Notes under the pieces: generated by a model
Database searches by the model: none
What the model was told of the DNA's origin: nothing
What the model saw: the letters and a program-made list of their open reading frames with translations, nothing else
Source: an uncultured Taibaiella sp.
Lineage (GTDB): Bacteria; Bacteroidota; Bacteroidia; Chitinophagales; Chitinophagaceae
DNA length: 14,311 bases
NCBI GenBank assembly: GCA_946886975.1
Contig: CAMPJV010000029.1
Span: 1 to 14,311 of the forward strand
Direction: 5' to 3'
Position numbers and translations under genes: made by a program
In this document: piece by piece, positions 5,935 to 13,220 of the stretch
Numbering within the stretch: the stretch's first letter is position 1
Layout: each line of letters begins with the position of its first letter

Positions 5935-6993
5935 TTACGCTATGGTGATGCTATTATCGAGATATACATCCTGAATGTTGTTCAGCAGATCTATACCTTC
6001 ATTCATTGGCTTCTGGAACGCCTTACGTCCGCTGATGAGGCCCATTCCACCTGCGCGCTTATTTACTACCGCAGTGGTGATTGCTTCCTGAAGATCTGTA
6101 GCACCCTTGGACTCGCCACCGGAGTTGATAAGACCAACACGGCCCATGTAGCAATTGGCAACCTGATAACGGCAAAGATCGATAGGGTGGTCTGTAGTCA
6201 ATTCATCATAGACTTTCTTGTGCGTTTTACCGAAATTAACCGCTGTGTACCCGCCGTTGTTCGTAGGTAGCTTTTGCTTAATGATATCGGCCTGGATGGT
6301 GACGCCAAGGTGATTGGCCTGTCCGGTAAGATCGGCAGCGGTGTGGTAGTCTACTCCGTCTTTTTTGAAGGCATTATTACGGATATAGCACCAAAGTACT
6401 GTAGCCATTCCCAACTCATGCGCATATTCGAAGGCCCTGGCTACTTCAACGATCTGGCGTGAGCTTTCTTCCGAGCCATAATAGATGGTAGCACCGACAG
6501 CTACAGCTCCCATATTCCATGCATCCTTTATGGTACCAAACATGATCTGATCGAACTTGTTTGGATAGGAAATGAACTCGTTGTGATTCACTTTTACGAT
6601 GAAAGGAATCTTGTGTGCGTATTTACGGGATACTGCGCCTAAAACACCATAAGTAGAAGCGACGGCATTACATCCGCCATCTATGGCAAGCTTTACGATA
6701 TTCTCAGGATCAAAGTAGATGGGATTGGGCGCGAAGGAGGCGCCTGCGCTGTGCTCAATACCTTGATCTACGGGCAGGATAGACACATAGCCTGTGCCGG
6801 AAAGGCGGCCATGGTTCATAAGCGCGTTTATGCTGCGGAGAGTCTGAAGATTGCGGTTAGAGTTGATCCATACCTCGTCAACTGCATTTCCTGAAGGGGT
6901 GTGTAAGCTGGATTTGTCAATAGTTTTGCAGGTGTGATCCAAGTAATACCCGGCCTTATCACCAAGGAGGTCCTGTATTTTCTTTGAAGCCAT
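5935..6993 (-). CDS. fbaB: Class I fructose-bisphosphate aldolase, FbaB (DhnA) type
   Basis: It catalyses reversible cleavage of fructose 1,6-bisphosphate to dihydroxyacetone phosphate and glyceraldehyde 3-phosphate in the cytoplasm, in glycolysis and gluconeogenesis. The 352 residues match the length of bacterial FbaB proteins. Family landmarks are [19 protein letters not shown] (about 73-91), the strand [13 protein letters not shown] (128-140), [16 protein letters not shown] (162-177), [10 protein letters not shown] (198-207), [12 protein letters not shown] (232-243) and the phosphate-site glycines near SGGESKGA (291-298). Lys239 in ADIIKQK is the most likely Schiff-base lysine; this placement is from memory of the family. 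The gene has its own -7 box and terminator. It replaces or supplements any metal-dependent class II enzyme elsewhere in the genome. Confidence 0.93.
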   Translation of the reverse strand: MASKKIQDLLGDKAGYYLDHTCKTIDKSSLHTPSGNAVDEVWINSNRNLQTLRSINALMNHGRLSGTGYVSILPVDQGIEHSAGASFAPNPIYFDPENIVKLAIDGGCNAVASTYGVLGAVSRKYAHKIPFIVKVNHNEFISYPNKFDQIMFGTIKDAWNMGAVAVGATIYYGSEESSRQIVEVARAFEYAHELGMATVLWCYIRNNAFKKDGVDYHTAADLTGQANHLGVTIQADIIKQKLPTNNGGYTAVNFGKTHKKVYDELTTDHPIDLCRYQVANCYMGRVGLINSGGESKGATDLQEAITTAVVNKRAGGMGLISGRKAFQKPMNEGIDLLNNIQDVYLDNSITIA

Positions 6994-7021
6994 AGAATGG
7001 TTTGGTTTTTAAAAATCGGTG

Positions 7022-7029
7022 CAAAGGTA
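7022..7029 (-). promoter_or_regulatory. fbaB promoter, Bacteroidota -7 box TACCTTTG
   Basis: TACCTTTG on the minus strand matches TAnnTTTG exactly and is followed by CACCGA, the same hexamer as after the mdh box. It ends 28 bases before the ATG, implying a leader of roughly 20 bases. No clear TTG was found at -33; an inverted repeat (7046-7068) covers that position. Confidence 0.72.
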
Positions 7030-7045
7030 ATGATTGTTAGACATT

Positions 7046-7068
7046 ACAGCTATATGAACTATAACTGT
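7046..7068 (-). repeat. Inverted repeat at the fbaB -33 region
   Basis: ACAGTTATA and TATAGCTGT on the minus strand form nine pairs (one G-U in RNA) around a 5-base loop. It overlaps the stop codon of the upstream glycosyltransferase gene and lies 17-39 bases upstream of the fbaB -7 box. There is no T-run, so it is not a standard terminator; an operator or a 3'-end stabilising hairpin are both possible. Confidence 0.4.
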
Positions 7069-8645
7069 TATTGAGGATTTACGAGATAGATCCTTAAACC
7101 ATCCAACCTCCCTCCTGTAACTTCCGGGAACGGCTGTCCTGACTCATCAATTAGCTGGCAAGCTACGTCGTCTGCGTCCTTGTAGTGGAAGTAGTACTTT
7201 ATGTTATATCTTCTCATTTCCATAAGGATGCCTTTCCAGGGGGAGGGCAAGGGCATATTATAGTATGGATTTCCCGAGAAATAAGCCAGCCTTACAATAT
7301 CCTGAGACTTGGGGCCGTAAGGGATGTTGGTTGTAAAGCTTCCATGGATTTCCGCCTTCTTCATCCATTCAGCCGTTTCAAATTCGCGCTGACCTTTTCG
7401 ATACATGTCTTTTAACCCGAGCACGGGTGTGGCCAGGAAACTGATGGCGAAAAGCAGCATTATTGCTTTGACAAGTCGTCTCTCGCTCCTGCCGTGGAAC
7501 GTTACTTTTTGTATGGTCAAAGCTCCTATGAGCATGCTGAGCGGTAGCATATACCAGAGGTAGCGCGCCTGAAAGTTGACGAGGAGGTAGCCCAAAGGAA
7601 AGAGCAGGAATGAGAGTGCGACGATAGAGAGTCTGCCGGCAAACAGCGTTTTTACCTGCTTGCTAAGCAATATAGCTAGAGCGACAACGACGGTGAAGGC
7701 AAAAAACATGGATAGCTCGTTCATGCTCAGCGCCAGCTTCAACAAGTTGTAAACCATTCTTATCCCTTGCAGCAGAAATAACCTAATGCTGCTATAAAAT
7801 TGGGGTGCGGCCCCGTTGGCGATGAATGGATCTTCCCAATAGGAGGGGCTATCGGGGTAGACCGGAGGTAGGAGATGAATAATGTCTTCCTTCCAATACG
7901 GATGTCCTACAAGATACCAGGACATGTTGAGCGAGCCTGCGGTTCCCGTCGTGATGCGGCCGTACTTCTCGTAGAGGACGTATATCCAAGGGCTGCTGCA
8001 GACAACCATGACGAGGATGGTTGTGGCTGCTATTTTCAGCCAGTGATTCTCTTCCTGCTTGTCCTTTGCACGGGAGATAAAATAGGTGCAGCACAAGACG
8101 TTTAGTATGAAGAATGGGAATGCATAAGCCTTTGCGAAATAAGCCAGTGCTCCTAGGGCTCCTGTAGCAATCCAGAGCGAGGGCCGCACTGTAAAGTCAT
8201 CCTTCAGCATTATGCGAAGTGCGGCCAAAAGGAAAAAACACTCCCATAGATCATCAAAGGATTGCCAGAAGATGGCGTAAACAAGGAAACCTACTAAAGT
8301 AAGGGATAGCAGCAACCTTACTCCCGGAACGATCTTAAAGAGAGAGAATAGAGAATAGCTGATGTAAAGAAAGCAGAGTGCACCTATTGTATTCACCATT
8401 ATTGCAGAAGTGAAAGCTGCATAGCCACACTTGATCAATAGTGCTGTTAGCCATATGGCCCATGGGCTCCAGTATCCGTTTATAGCTCTTGCGTAGTCTC
8501 CGGCCACGTAACGTTTAGCAATCGTAAGATATGCTGTGGCGTCAGGGTCGACCAGGTATTGGTAGTAGGGATAAACCGCAAAAACCCCTGCAATCAAAAG
8601 CAGGGACGCAAGCAGTAAAGAGCCATGTGCCTTGAATAATTTCAA
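7068..8645 (-). CDS. Polytopic GT-C-type glycosyltransferase family protein (second of pair)
   Basis: The product is about 525 residues with roughly ten hydrophobic helices. After the first helix comes YLVDPDATAYLTIAKRYVAGDY, an acidic first-loop motif typical of GT-C fold enzymes such as the ArnT/PMT-like (GT39/GT83) groups, then WSPWAIWLTALL. A soluble C-terminal part (about the last 100 residues, including FTTNIPYGPKSQDIVRLAYFSG) would lie in the periplasm. Such enzymes take sugar from a polyprenyl-phosphate donor; donor and acceptor here are unknown. An ATG at 8762 is in frame but would overlap the upstream gene by 107 bases and place non-hydrophobic residues before the first helix. I therefore prefer TTG at 8645, ten bases after the upstream stop. 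Start uncertain. It is the last gene of the CBS operon. Confidence 0.75.
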   Translation of the reverse strand: MKLFKAHGSLLLASLLLIAGVFAVYPYYQYLVDPDATAYLTIAKRYVAGDYARAINGYWSPWAIWLTALLIKCGYAAFTSAIMVNTIGALCFLYISYSLFSLFKIVPGVRLLLSLTLVGFLVYAIFWQSFDDLWECFFLLAALRIMLKDDFTVRPSLWIATGALGALAYFAKAYAFPFFILNVLCCTYFISRAKDKQEENHWLKIAATTILVMVVCSSPWIYVLYEKYGRITTGTAGSLNMSWYLVGHPYWKEDIIHLLPPVYPDSPSYWEDPFIANGAAPQFYSSIRLFLLQGIRMVYNLLKLALSMNELSMFFAFTVVVALAILLSKQVKTLFAGRLSIVALSFLLFPLGYLLVNFQARYLWYMLPLSMLIGALTIQKVTFHGRSERRLVKAIMLLFAISFLATPVLGLKDMYRKGQREFETAEWMKKAEIHGSFTTNIPYGPKSQDIVRLAYFSGNPYYNMPLPSPWKGILMEMRRYNIKYYFHYKDADDVACQLIDESGQPFPEVTGGRLDGLRIYLVNPQ

Positions 8646-8655
8646 GTAGTTAAAA

Positions 8656-10002
8656 TTATGATGTAATGATACCCTTATTATTCTTTTTCGCCAATAGTGC
8701 GTAGTAGCCGATGCAGGCACAACCCATGATGACCAGGGAGACAGGAAGCACATAGTGGGCATTACTGATCGGACCCGTGATCAAAGCAAAGTAGGCAATG
8801 AACAGTATGACAAACCACTTGACTATACGTTCGTGCCTTGAATAGAACACAAAGAGCACAAACCCACCTACCTTAACTAAGTTGACTAAGAGCACCACTA
8901 AAGCTATAATGGCAGAAGTGTTGTGGCGCAGGTACTCAGTAACTCCTGTTATGCCGCTCTCCGCAAGTTCCTGCTTAAAGCTTTTGCTTTTATTCTCGTA
9001 TAACTTACCTAATGTGAGCCGACCGGTAAACATTTCCAGCTCACCTCTTCCTGTTTCGATAAAGAAGCGACTGCTCATTTGGAGGTGATAAAGCAGATAC
9101 GGTACAAATTCCCTCCGGAGAAGTTCTACTCCACGGTGTTGTGCATAATCATATCTTTCTTTAAACTGCCGCAGTTCTCTGATCTTTTTCCGTTCAGTGT
9201 CCATGAAGGCTTTAGCTGCTGCGCTCCCTTCCCTGCCTCCGATATAGTTGTGGTAGTAATACAATGCGTTGAAGGACTGGATACTGGTGAAGTGGAACTT
9301 TCCGGTACGAGTAAGATTCCAGGAGTTGTAGAGGAGGATGCATACAACAGGTAACGATGCGATCATTATAGTTTTGCGGACGTTTTTCTTTAGGACAGCA
9401 GCGTAGATCGCCAGGGCTAAAAATTGAACAAAGGCAAAAGGATATAGGACAGGTTTTATAAACAGGCCCACGGTTAACGCCAGGGCCATGTAGGTAAGAT
9501 GCCTGGTCTGCTTTGTTTTCAGAAAGCAGATCGCATTCCCAAAGTAAATAAGCACGAACGTTTGCAGGAGCAGGTCAGGGGCGATAGTATTAGCATAGAT
9601 GAACTGTGAAGGGAAAGACACAATGAACAAGAGCAGGAGCCAGTCATATTTGATGTTATAACCAAGCGCGGTAGTTGCTTTACGGAAATAGGCAATGTTC
9701 CAAATGGAGATGATGTTCTGCAGGAAAAGCACTACCCAATTGTTTATGGAGACCATGTAGGTAAGCAGCAAGAAGAACGGATAGCCAGGCGTCCGAAGGG
9801 TTTTGTATTCATCCAGGTGGGGCAAAGCGGCGTTTCCGCTGTAGAAGAAAAAGCTGTTTTTGATGTTTACTGCTTCCAATATGTATTCGAATGAGTCACC
9901 ATTAAATATCCTCTTGTAGTGAAGCGCGAGCAGGTAGAAGGCAAGATGTACTACCGAAATAACAGCAAGAAAAAAGAGATTCCTTCTGCTGGTTTGGTTC
10001 AT
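8656..10002 (-). CDS. Polytopic GT-C-type glycosyltransferase family protein (first of pair)
   Basis: The product is 448 residues with about ten hydrophobic helices, beginning at residues 9-27. The first periplasmic loop carries NGDSFEYILEA with Asp36, the expected acidic catalytic or metal site of GT-C enzymes, followed by LRTPGYPFFLLL (69-80), a motif frequent in ArnT/PMT-like dolichyl- or undecaprenyl-phosphate sugar transferases of Bacteroidota. Near residues 250-330 a charged soluble loop (KAFMDTERKKIRELRQFKERYDYAQHRG) interrupts the helices. The product would be an inner-membrane enzyme; the substrate is not predictable. It starts 18 bases after the BtuF-like gene and is followed at once by a second, similar enzyme. 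The two probably arose from the same family, but are too divergent by eye to call a recent duplication. Confidence 0.8.
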   Translation of the reverse strand: MNQTSRRNLFFLAVISVVHLAFYLLALHYKRIFNGDSFEYILEAVNIKNSFFFYSGNAALPHLDEYKTLRTPGYPFFLLLTYMVSINNWVVLFLQNIISIWNIAYFRKATTALGYNIKYDWLLLLFIVSFPSQFIYANTIAPDLLLQTFVLIYFGNAICFLKTKQTRHLTYMALALTVGLFIKPVLYPFAFVQFLALAIYAAVLKKNVRKTIMIASLPVVCILLYNSWNLTRTGKFHFTSIQSFNALYYYHNYIGGREGSAAAKAFMDTERKKIRELRQFKERYDYAQHRGVELLRREFVPYLLYHLQMSSRFFIETGRGELEMFTGRLTLGKLYENKSKSFKQELAESGITGVTEYLRHNTSAIIALVVLLVNLVKVGGFVLFVFYSRHERIVKWFVILFIAYFALITGPISNAHYVLPVSLVIMGCACIGYYALLAKKNNKGIITS

Positions 10003-10020
10003 GGTCTAAAAATAGTGGAA

Positions 10021-10806
10021 CTATTCCGCACTTAATAGCTTGCTGAAGTATGGCAGTGCCTTGAGCATCCTGCTGCCGTACCAGCTAAACATCTCGCCGT
10101 CCACGAGCTTTACTTCTGTGTCCCGCAGTTCCTGCTTCAGTTCGGCTACGTGCTTTTCCTGGAAGGGGAAAGGCTCTGAGGAAAGAAGAACAAGTTCAGG
10201 GGCCAGAGCTTTCAGTTCGCTCAGGGAGAGTTCAGGATACCTCGTATCTTCCTTCATTACATTCTCCCAGCCCAAGGCCTCAATCATGCAGTTGATAAAA
10301 GTGTCCCGTCCAGCGGTCATCCATGGCTTGTACCATATGAAGTAAGCTACCCTTTTGAGTTTTGTTGACCTCTGTAGTTCTTCAAATCCATTCCTGATAC
10401 TGTCTGTAATGGCATCTGCCTCCCGTGCTTTGCTGACGAGCTGACCCACAGACCGGATCATAGTGAGTGCTTCTTCAAGCGTCCTGATGTCGCTGATCCA
10501 GACGGGATACCTCCCCGCCAATGTTTCTATCTGTTCCCTTTCATTTTCTTCCTTATTGGCTATTATTAAGTCCGGGGCCAGTTCGGTGATTCTGTCAATG
10601 TGCAGCTTCTTTGTCCCGCCAACCCTTGCTTTATTCTGGTGCCAATGGTCGGGATGAACACAGAACTTGGTAATGCCTACCACTTCCTCTTCCAGGCCGA
10701 GGTCATAGAGTAATTCTGTTTGTGAGGGTACCAGCGAAACGATCCTCTTCGGGGGGTAATTTATCGTTACCTTTCTTCCTAACATATCGGAGAAGGTCCT
10801 TATCAC
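10021..10806 (-). CDS. BtuF-like helical-backbone binding protein without signal peptide
   Basis: The product is 261 residues, matching the two-lobed periplasmic-binding fold of cobalamin and iron-siderophore receptors (BtuF/FecB-like). The N-terminal lobe starts PPKRIVSLVPSQTELLYDLGLEEEVVGITKFCVHP (about 18-52), followed by RVGGTKKLHIDRITELAPDLIIANKEEN. A linker helix (about 110-145) precedes the C-terminal lobe with RVAYFIWYKPWMTAGRDTFI and LSLSELKALAPELVLLSSEPFPF. No signal peptide or lipobox is present: residue 1 is followed directly by the domain start (MIRTFSDMLGRKVTI), so the protein is predicted to be cytoplasmic, unlike a true ABC-transporter receptor. The ATG overlaps the upstream stop codon by four bases (ATGA), which fixes the start. 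The ligand is unknown. No transporter permease or ATPase gene is in the window. Confidence 0.82.
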   Translation of the reverse strand: MIRTFSDMLGRKVTINYPPKRIVSLVPSQTELLYDLGLEEEVVGITKFCVHPDHWHQNKARVGGTKKLHIDRITELAPDLIIANKEENEREQIETLAGRYPVWISDIRTLEEALTMIRSVGQLVSKAREADAITDSIRNGFEELQRSTKLKRVAYFIWYKPWMTAGRDTFINCMIEALGWENVMKEDTRYPELSLSELKALAPELVLLSSEPFPFQEKHVAELKQELRDTEVKLVDGEMFSWYGSRMLKALPYFSKLLSAE

Positions 10807-11162
10807 TGCCTGAATTTTTTGTAGTAAAAGACAAGAAAGACACAGAAGAGGATGTAGATTATATAGAAAGTGGGCGTGTATAGGTCTACCTCACTGCGGA
10901 ACTTCAGCGTGAACTGCAAGATCACTGACAGTGCCGTCAAGCCGATGTAAGTAAGAAGCGCCCAATGCCTCAGATCGCAGATAAAGATCCAGCAAATAGT
11001 GTAGGCTAATATCCAGGCCGTAGATATCCAACTTTCTGAAGGGAACGGGAACTCTCTGAAGTTCCAGATGCTATAAAATAGCATGAGCAAATGAAACAAA
11101 GCCACCAATGGGAAAAGTATCGGTGGCTTTGTCCAGACTCTTTTAATAAAAGGTTCACTCAT
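10803..11162 (-). CDS. Small four-helix membrane protein, unknown function
   Basis: The product is 119 residues with four predicted transmembrane helices at about 14-32, 47-62, 67-86 and 97-114. Basic residues occur at both ends (RVWTK and KKFRQ), so both termini are probably cytoplasmic. The aromatic content is high and there is no catalytic motif. I do not recognise a family. Translation is coupled to the BtuF-like gene through the ATGA overlap. It begins 20 bases after the cystathionine beta-synthase stop codon, so the three are probably one transcript. A role as a membrane partner of the BtuF-like protein is possible but rests only on adjacency. Confidence 0.75.
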   Translation of the reverse strand: MSEPFIKRVWTKPPILFPLVALFHLLMLFYSIWNFREFPFPSESWISTAWILAYTICWIFICDLRHWALLTYIGLTALSVILQFTLKFRSEVDLYTPTFYIIYILFCVFLVFYYKKFRQ

Positions 11163-11182
11163 AGCAGCGAGTAGTGGTAAGT

Positions 11183-12556
11183 CTATCCTTTGCTGAATGC
11201 GTTAAGTATATCGTACTTGGTGAGAATATTATACTGACCGCTATCATCCCTGGTTAGTACCGCACCGTTGTCCTTATTGATGTAATGCGAAAGACGCTCT
11301 ACGGGAGTGCTCGCTTCTACAACCGGAAGCGCTGGTTCCTTCACGTCCGCTATCAGAAAGTCCTTGACGTCAGTATTCTCTATCAGTTTCTTAAATAGTC
11401 CCGCCTGCGTAATAGCGCCGGTCAACTCTCCGCCTTTCACAACCGGCACCTGCTCGATATCGTACTTTTTCATCAGTTCCAGGGCATCGCTAACTTTGGC
11501 ATCTTCTTCTATTGTTACCAGTCTCCTTCTGCCAAGCCCACCCATCAGGTCTTTTACTGTTTCCACCTCGAGGAAGCCTCTGTCCAGCATCCACTCGTCG
11601 TTATAGATTTTTCCGACATACCGGCTGCCGTGATCATGGAATACCACCACTACTAAGTCGGTTGGTTTTAGGCGCTCCTTCAATTGCTTTAATCCAGCAA
11701 TAACAGAACCTGCAGAATAGCCGACAAACAGCCCCTCTTCCTTGGCAATCCTTCTTGCCATTACAGCGCCGTCCTTATCCGTTACCTTTTCAAAATGATC
11801 TATCACGTCGTGGATATAGTTCTGTGGCAGGAAGTCTTCTCCAAAGCCCTCGGATATATAAGGATGCACTTCGCTCATATCAAGCTCGCCGGTATCAAAC
11901 CATTTCTTGAGCAAGGATCCGTAGGTGTCAATGGCCCACATCTGGATGTCGGGGTTCTTCTCGCGCATGTACATTCCAATACCTGTGATTGTGCCACCGG
12001 TGCCAGACGCTACAACTACGTGCGTTACTTTGCCATCAGTCTGGTCCCATATTTCCGGTGCTGTGCTTTCATAATGGGCCTGTCGGTTAGCGAGGTTGTC
12101 GTATTGGTTTACATACCAGCTATTAGGTATTTCTGTTGCCAGCCTTTTAGACACTGAGTAATATGACCGGGAATCCTCAGGTTCCACATTAGTAGGGCAA
12201 ACAATCACCTCTGCGCCCACGGCCTTCAGTATATCTATCTTTTCCTTTGACTGTTTGTCTGTGGTGGCAAATATGCACTTATACCCCTTTATAATAGCAG
12301 CAAGCGCCAGACCCATGCCTGTGTTGCCGGATGTGCCCTCTATGATGGTCCCACCTGGCTTTATCTTTCCTTCTTTCTCGGCCACTTCCAGCATTTTCAC
12401 AGCCATCCGGTCCTTTATGCTATTGCCGGGGTTGAAGAAATCTACCTTGGCATATACAGGGCAGGGCAGGTCTGCAGTCACCTTGTTCAGTTTGATGAGT
12501 GGTGTATTCCCGATTGTCTGAAGGACATTGTCATATACTCTCTTACTTGCATTCAT
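11183..12556 (-). CDS. Cystathionine beta-synthase with C-terminal CBS domains
   Basis: It is a PLP-dependent enzyme that condenses serine and homocysteine to cystathionine (transsulfuration); H2S-producing side reactions are also known for the family. The 457 residues split into a fold-type II catalytic domain (1 to about 330) and a pair of CBS domains (about 335-457). The catalytic lysine is Lys48 in NPGNSIKDRM. The substrate loop is GTSGNTG (74-80), the PLP phosphate loop SGTGGT (184-189), and the cofactor-nitrogen serine lies in GYSAGS (279-284). The sequence HDHGSRYVGK (308-317) fits CBS rather than CysK. The N-terminal haem domain of animal enzymes is absent, as in yeast and other microbes. 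The CBS pair suggests an adenine-nucleotide or S-adenosylmethionine switch. A role as a cysteine synthase cannot be fully excluded. It is first in a five-gene minus-strand run. Confidence 0.9.
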   Translation of the reverse strand: MNASKRVYDNVLQTIGNTPLIKLNKVTADLPCPVYAKVDFFNPGNSIKDRMAVKMLEVAEKEGKIKPGGTIIEGTSGNTGMGLALAAIIKGYKCIFATTDKQSKEKIDILKAVGAEVIVCPTNVEPEDSRSYYSVSKRLATEIPNSWYVNQYDNLANRQAHYESTAPEIWDQTDGKVTHVVVASGTGGTITGIGMYMREKNPDIQMWAIDTYGSLLKKWFDTGELDMSEVHPYISEGFGEDFLPQNYIHDVIDHFEKVTDKDGAVMARRIAKEEGLFVGYSAGSVIAGLKQLKERLKPTDLVVVVFHDHGSRYVGKIYNDEWMLDRGFLEVETVKDLMGGLGRRRLVTIEEDAKVSDALELMKKYDIEQVPVVKGGELTGAITQAGLFKKLIENTDVKDFLIADVKEPALPVVEASTPVERLSHYINKDNGAVLTRDDSGQYNILTKYDILNAFSKG

Positions 12557-12573
12557 AAGGCTAAAACTTGCGG

Positions 12574-12581
12574 CGAAGGTA
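12574..12581 (-). promoter_or_regulatory. Probable -7 box TACCTTCG of the CBS operon
   Basis: TACCTTCG on the minus strand fits the TAnnTTTG pattern except for C in place of the second-last T. It ends 17 bases before the ATG, implying a very short leader. An inverted repeat TGAACC-T-GGTTCA lies 48-60 bases upstream of the box. Confidence 0.5.
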
Positions 12582-12628
12582 GAAAAATGTCTTTAGTTGG
12601 CTTTTTATATTACGTCAAAACATCAGAT

Positions 12629-12641
12629 TGAACCTGGTTCA
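12629..12641. repeat. Inverted repeat TGAACC-T-GGTTCA
   Basis: Two perfect 6-bp arms flank one T, upstream of the cystathionine beta-synthase promoter. The geometry (13 bp, odd centre) is compatible with a dimeric regulator site, but no other copy was noticed in the window. Confidence 0.4.
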
Positions 12642-12671
12642 GGCGCTTAAGTCCGGGCATTAGATTGGTGC

Positions 12672-12722
12672 GATGGGATCTCACAATTTCGCGATCCAGT
12701 ATAGGTCCAATGAGATCCAATC
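12672..12722. repeat. Long-armed inverted repeat
   Basis: GATGGGATCTCA (12672-12683) and TGAGATCCAATC (12711-12722) are complementary at 11 of 12 positions across a 27-base spacer. TCCAAT also recurs directly at 12706-12711 and 12716-12721. It lies in non-coding DNA between divergent units; it could be a structured RNA element or a remnant of a repeat. Confidence 0.4.
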
Positions 12723-13038
12723 ATAGGCAATTATAATTCAGCAATCAGAACAGCTCCGTTTAAACTCTTATCAGACAGAATAAATTATGCCTTTCACCCT
12801 TGGCCGGAGCTTTACCTGCTCGTCAGTTGCGCATCTTTGGGTATGAGCAAGTGATTAGATACGAAGCCCTTATTCGCAGCATATTTCGATTGTAGAAAGG
12901 TGTGGTGGAGATCGGAAGCTGATTAATGATATATATGTTTGTCGGGCGATATAAAAAAGTCCTTTATAATGTCAAATCGAAAGAGACTTTTTAATAGGGA
13001 GAGAATGAAAGCGTTAGGTATTAGAAAAAAAATCTCTT

Positions 13039-13062
13039 GGATTACTTCTTTAATCCATTTTT
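13039..13062 (+). terminator. Weak candidate terminator hairpin
   Basis: GGATTA (13039-13044) pairs with TAATCC (13051-13056) across a CTTCTT loop, followed by ATTTTT. The 6-bp stem is short and no gene ends just before it, so this may be chance in AT-rich DNA. Confidence 0.25.
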
Positions 13063-13220
13063 AATACTAATTTGTAACCCCAACATTGTTACAAAGGTCC
13101 CCACATGGCAACATTTTTTGCTTTCCGCATTCCACTATTCTTAAGCTCTTCTTAATTAAATTTTCATTTTATTTTAATGATTACACCATGCAATTTTTTA
13201 CTTCAAACCACTACCTTTTT

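Larger units (their letters stand above)
12582..13220. other. Intergenic region between divergent transcription units
   Basis: About 640 bases without a convincing gene lie between the CBS operon and the divergent beta-helix gene. The left half (to about 12950) has average GC and contains an inverted repeat at 12629-12641 and a second, 11-of-12 inverted repeat at 12672-12683/12711-12722. The right half (about 12950-13200) is AT-rich with A and T runs, a possible weak hairpin at 13039-13056, and presumably the leader of the beta-helix gene. I found no exact TAnnTTTG promoter for that gene. Confidence 0.7.

Noticed and set aside
11307..12521. Plus-strand open frames opposite cystathionine beta-synthase
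   Set aside because: They are antisense to a complete enzyme gene and show Ser/Pro-rich shadow composition without domains.
12787..12846. 19-codon ORF beginning MPFTLGRSFT in the intergenic region
   Set aside because: Too short, without promoter or recognisable similarity.
12954..12992. Inverted repeat AAAAAGTC/GACTTTTT as a terminator
   Set aside because: The 23-base loop and AT-rich stem are weak, and no gene precedes it; probably chance.
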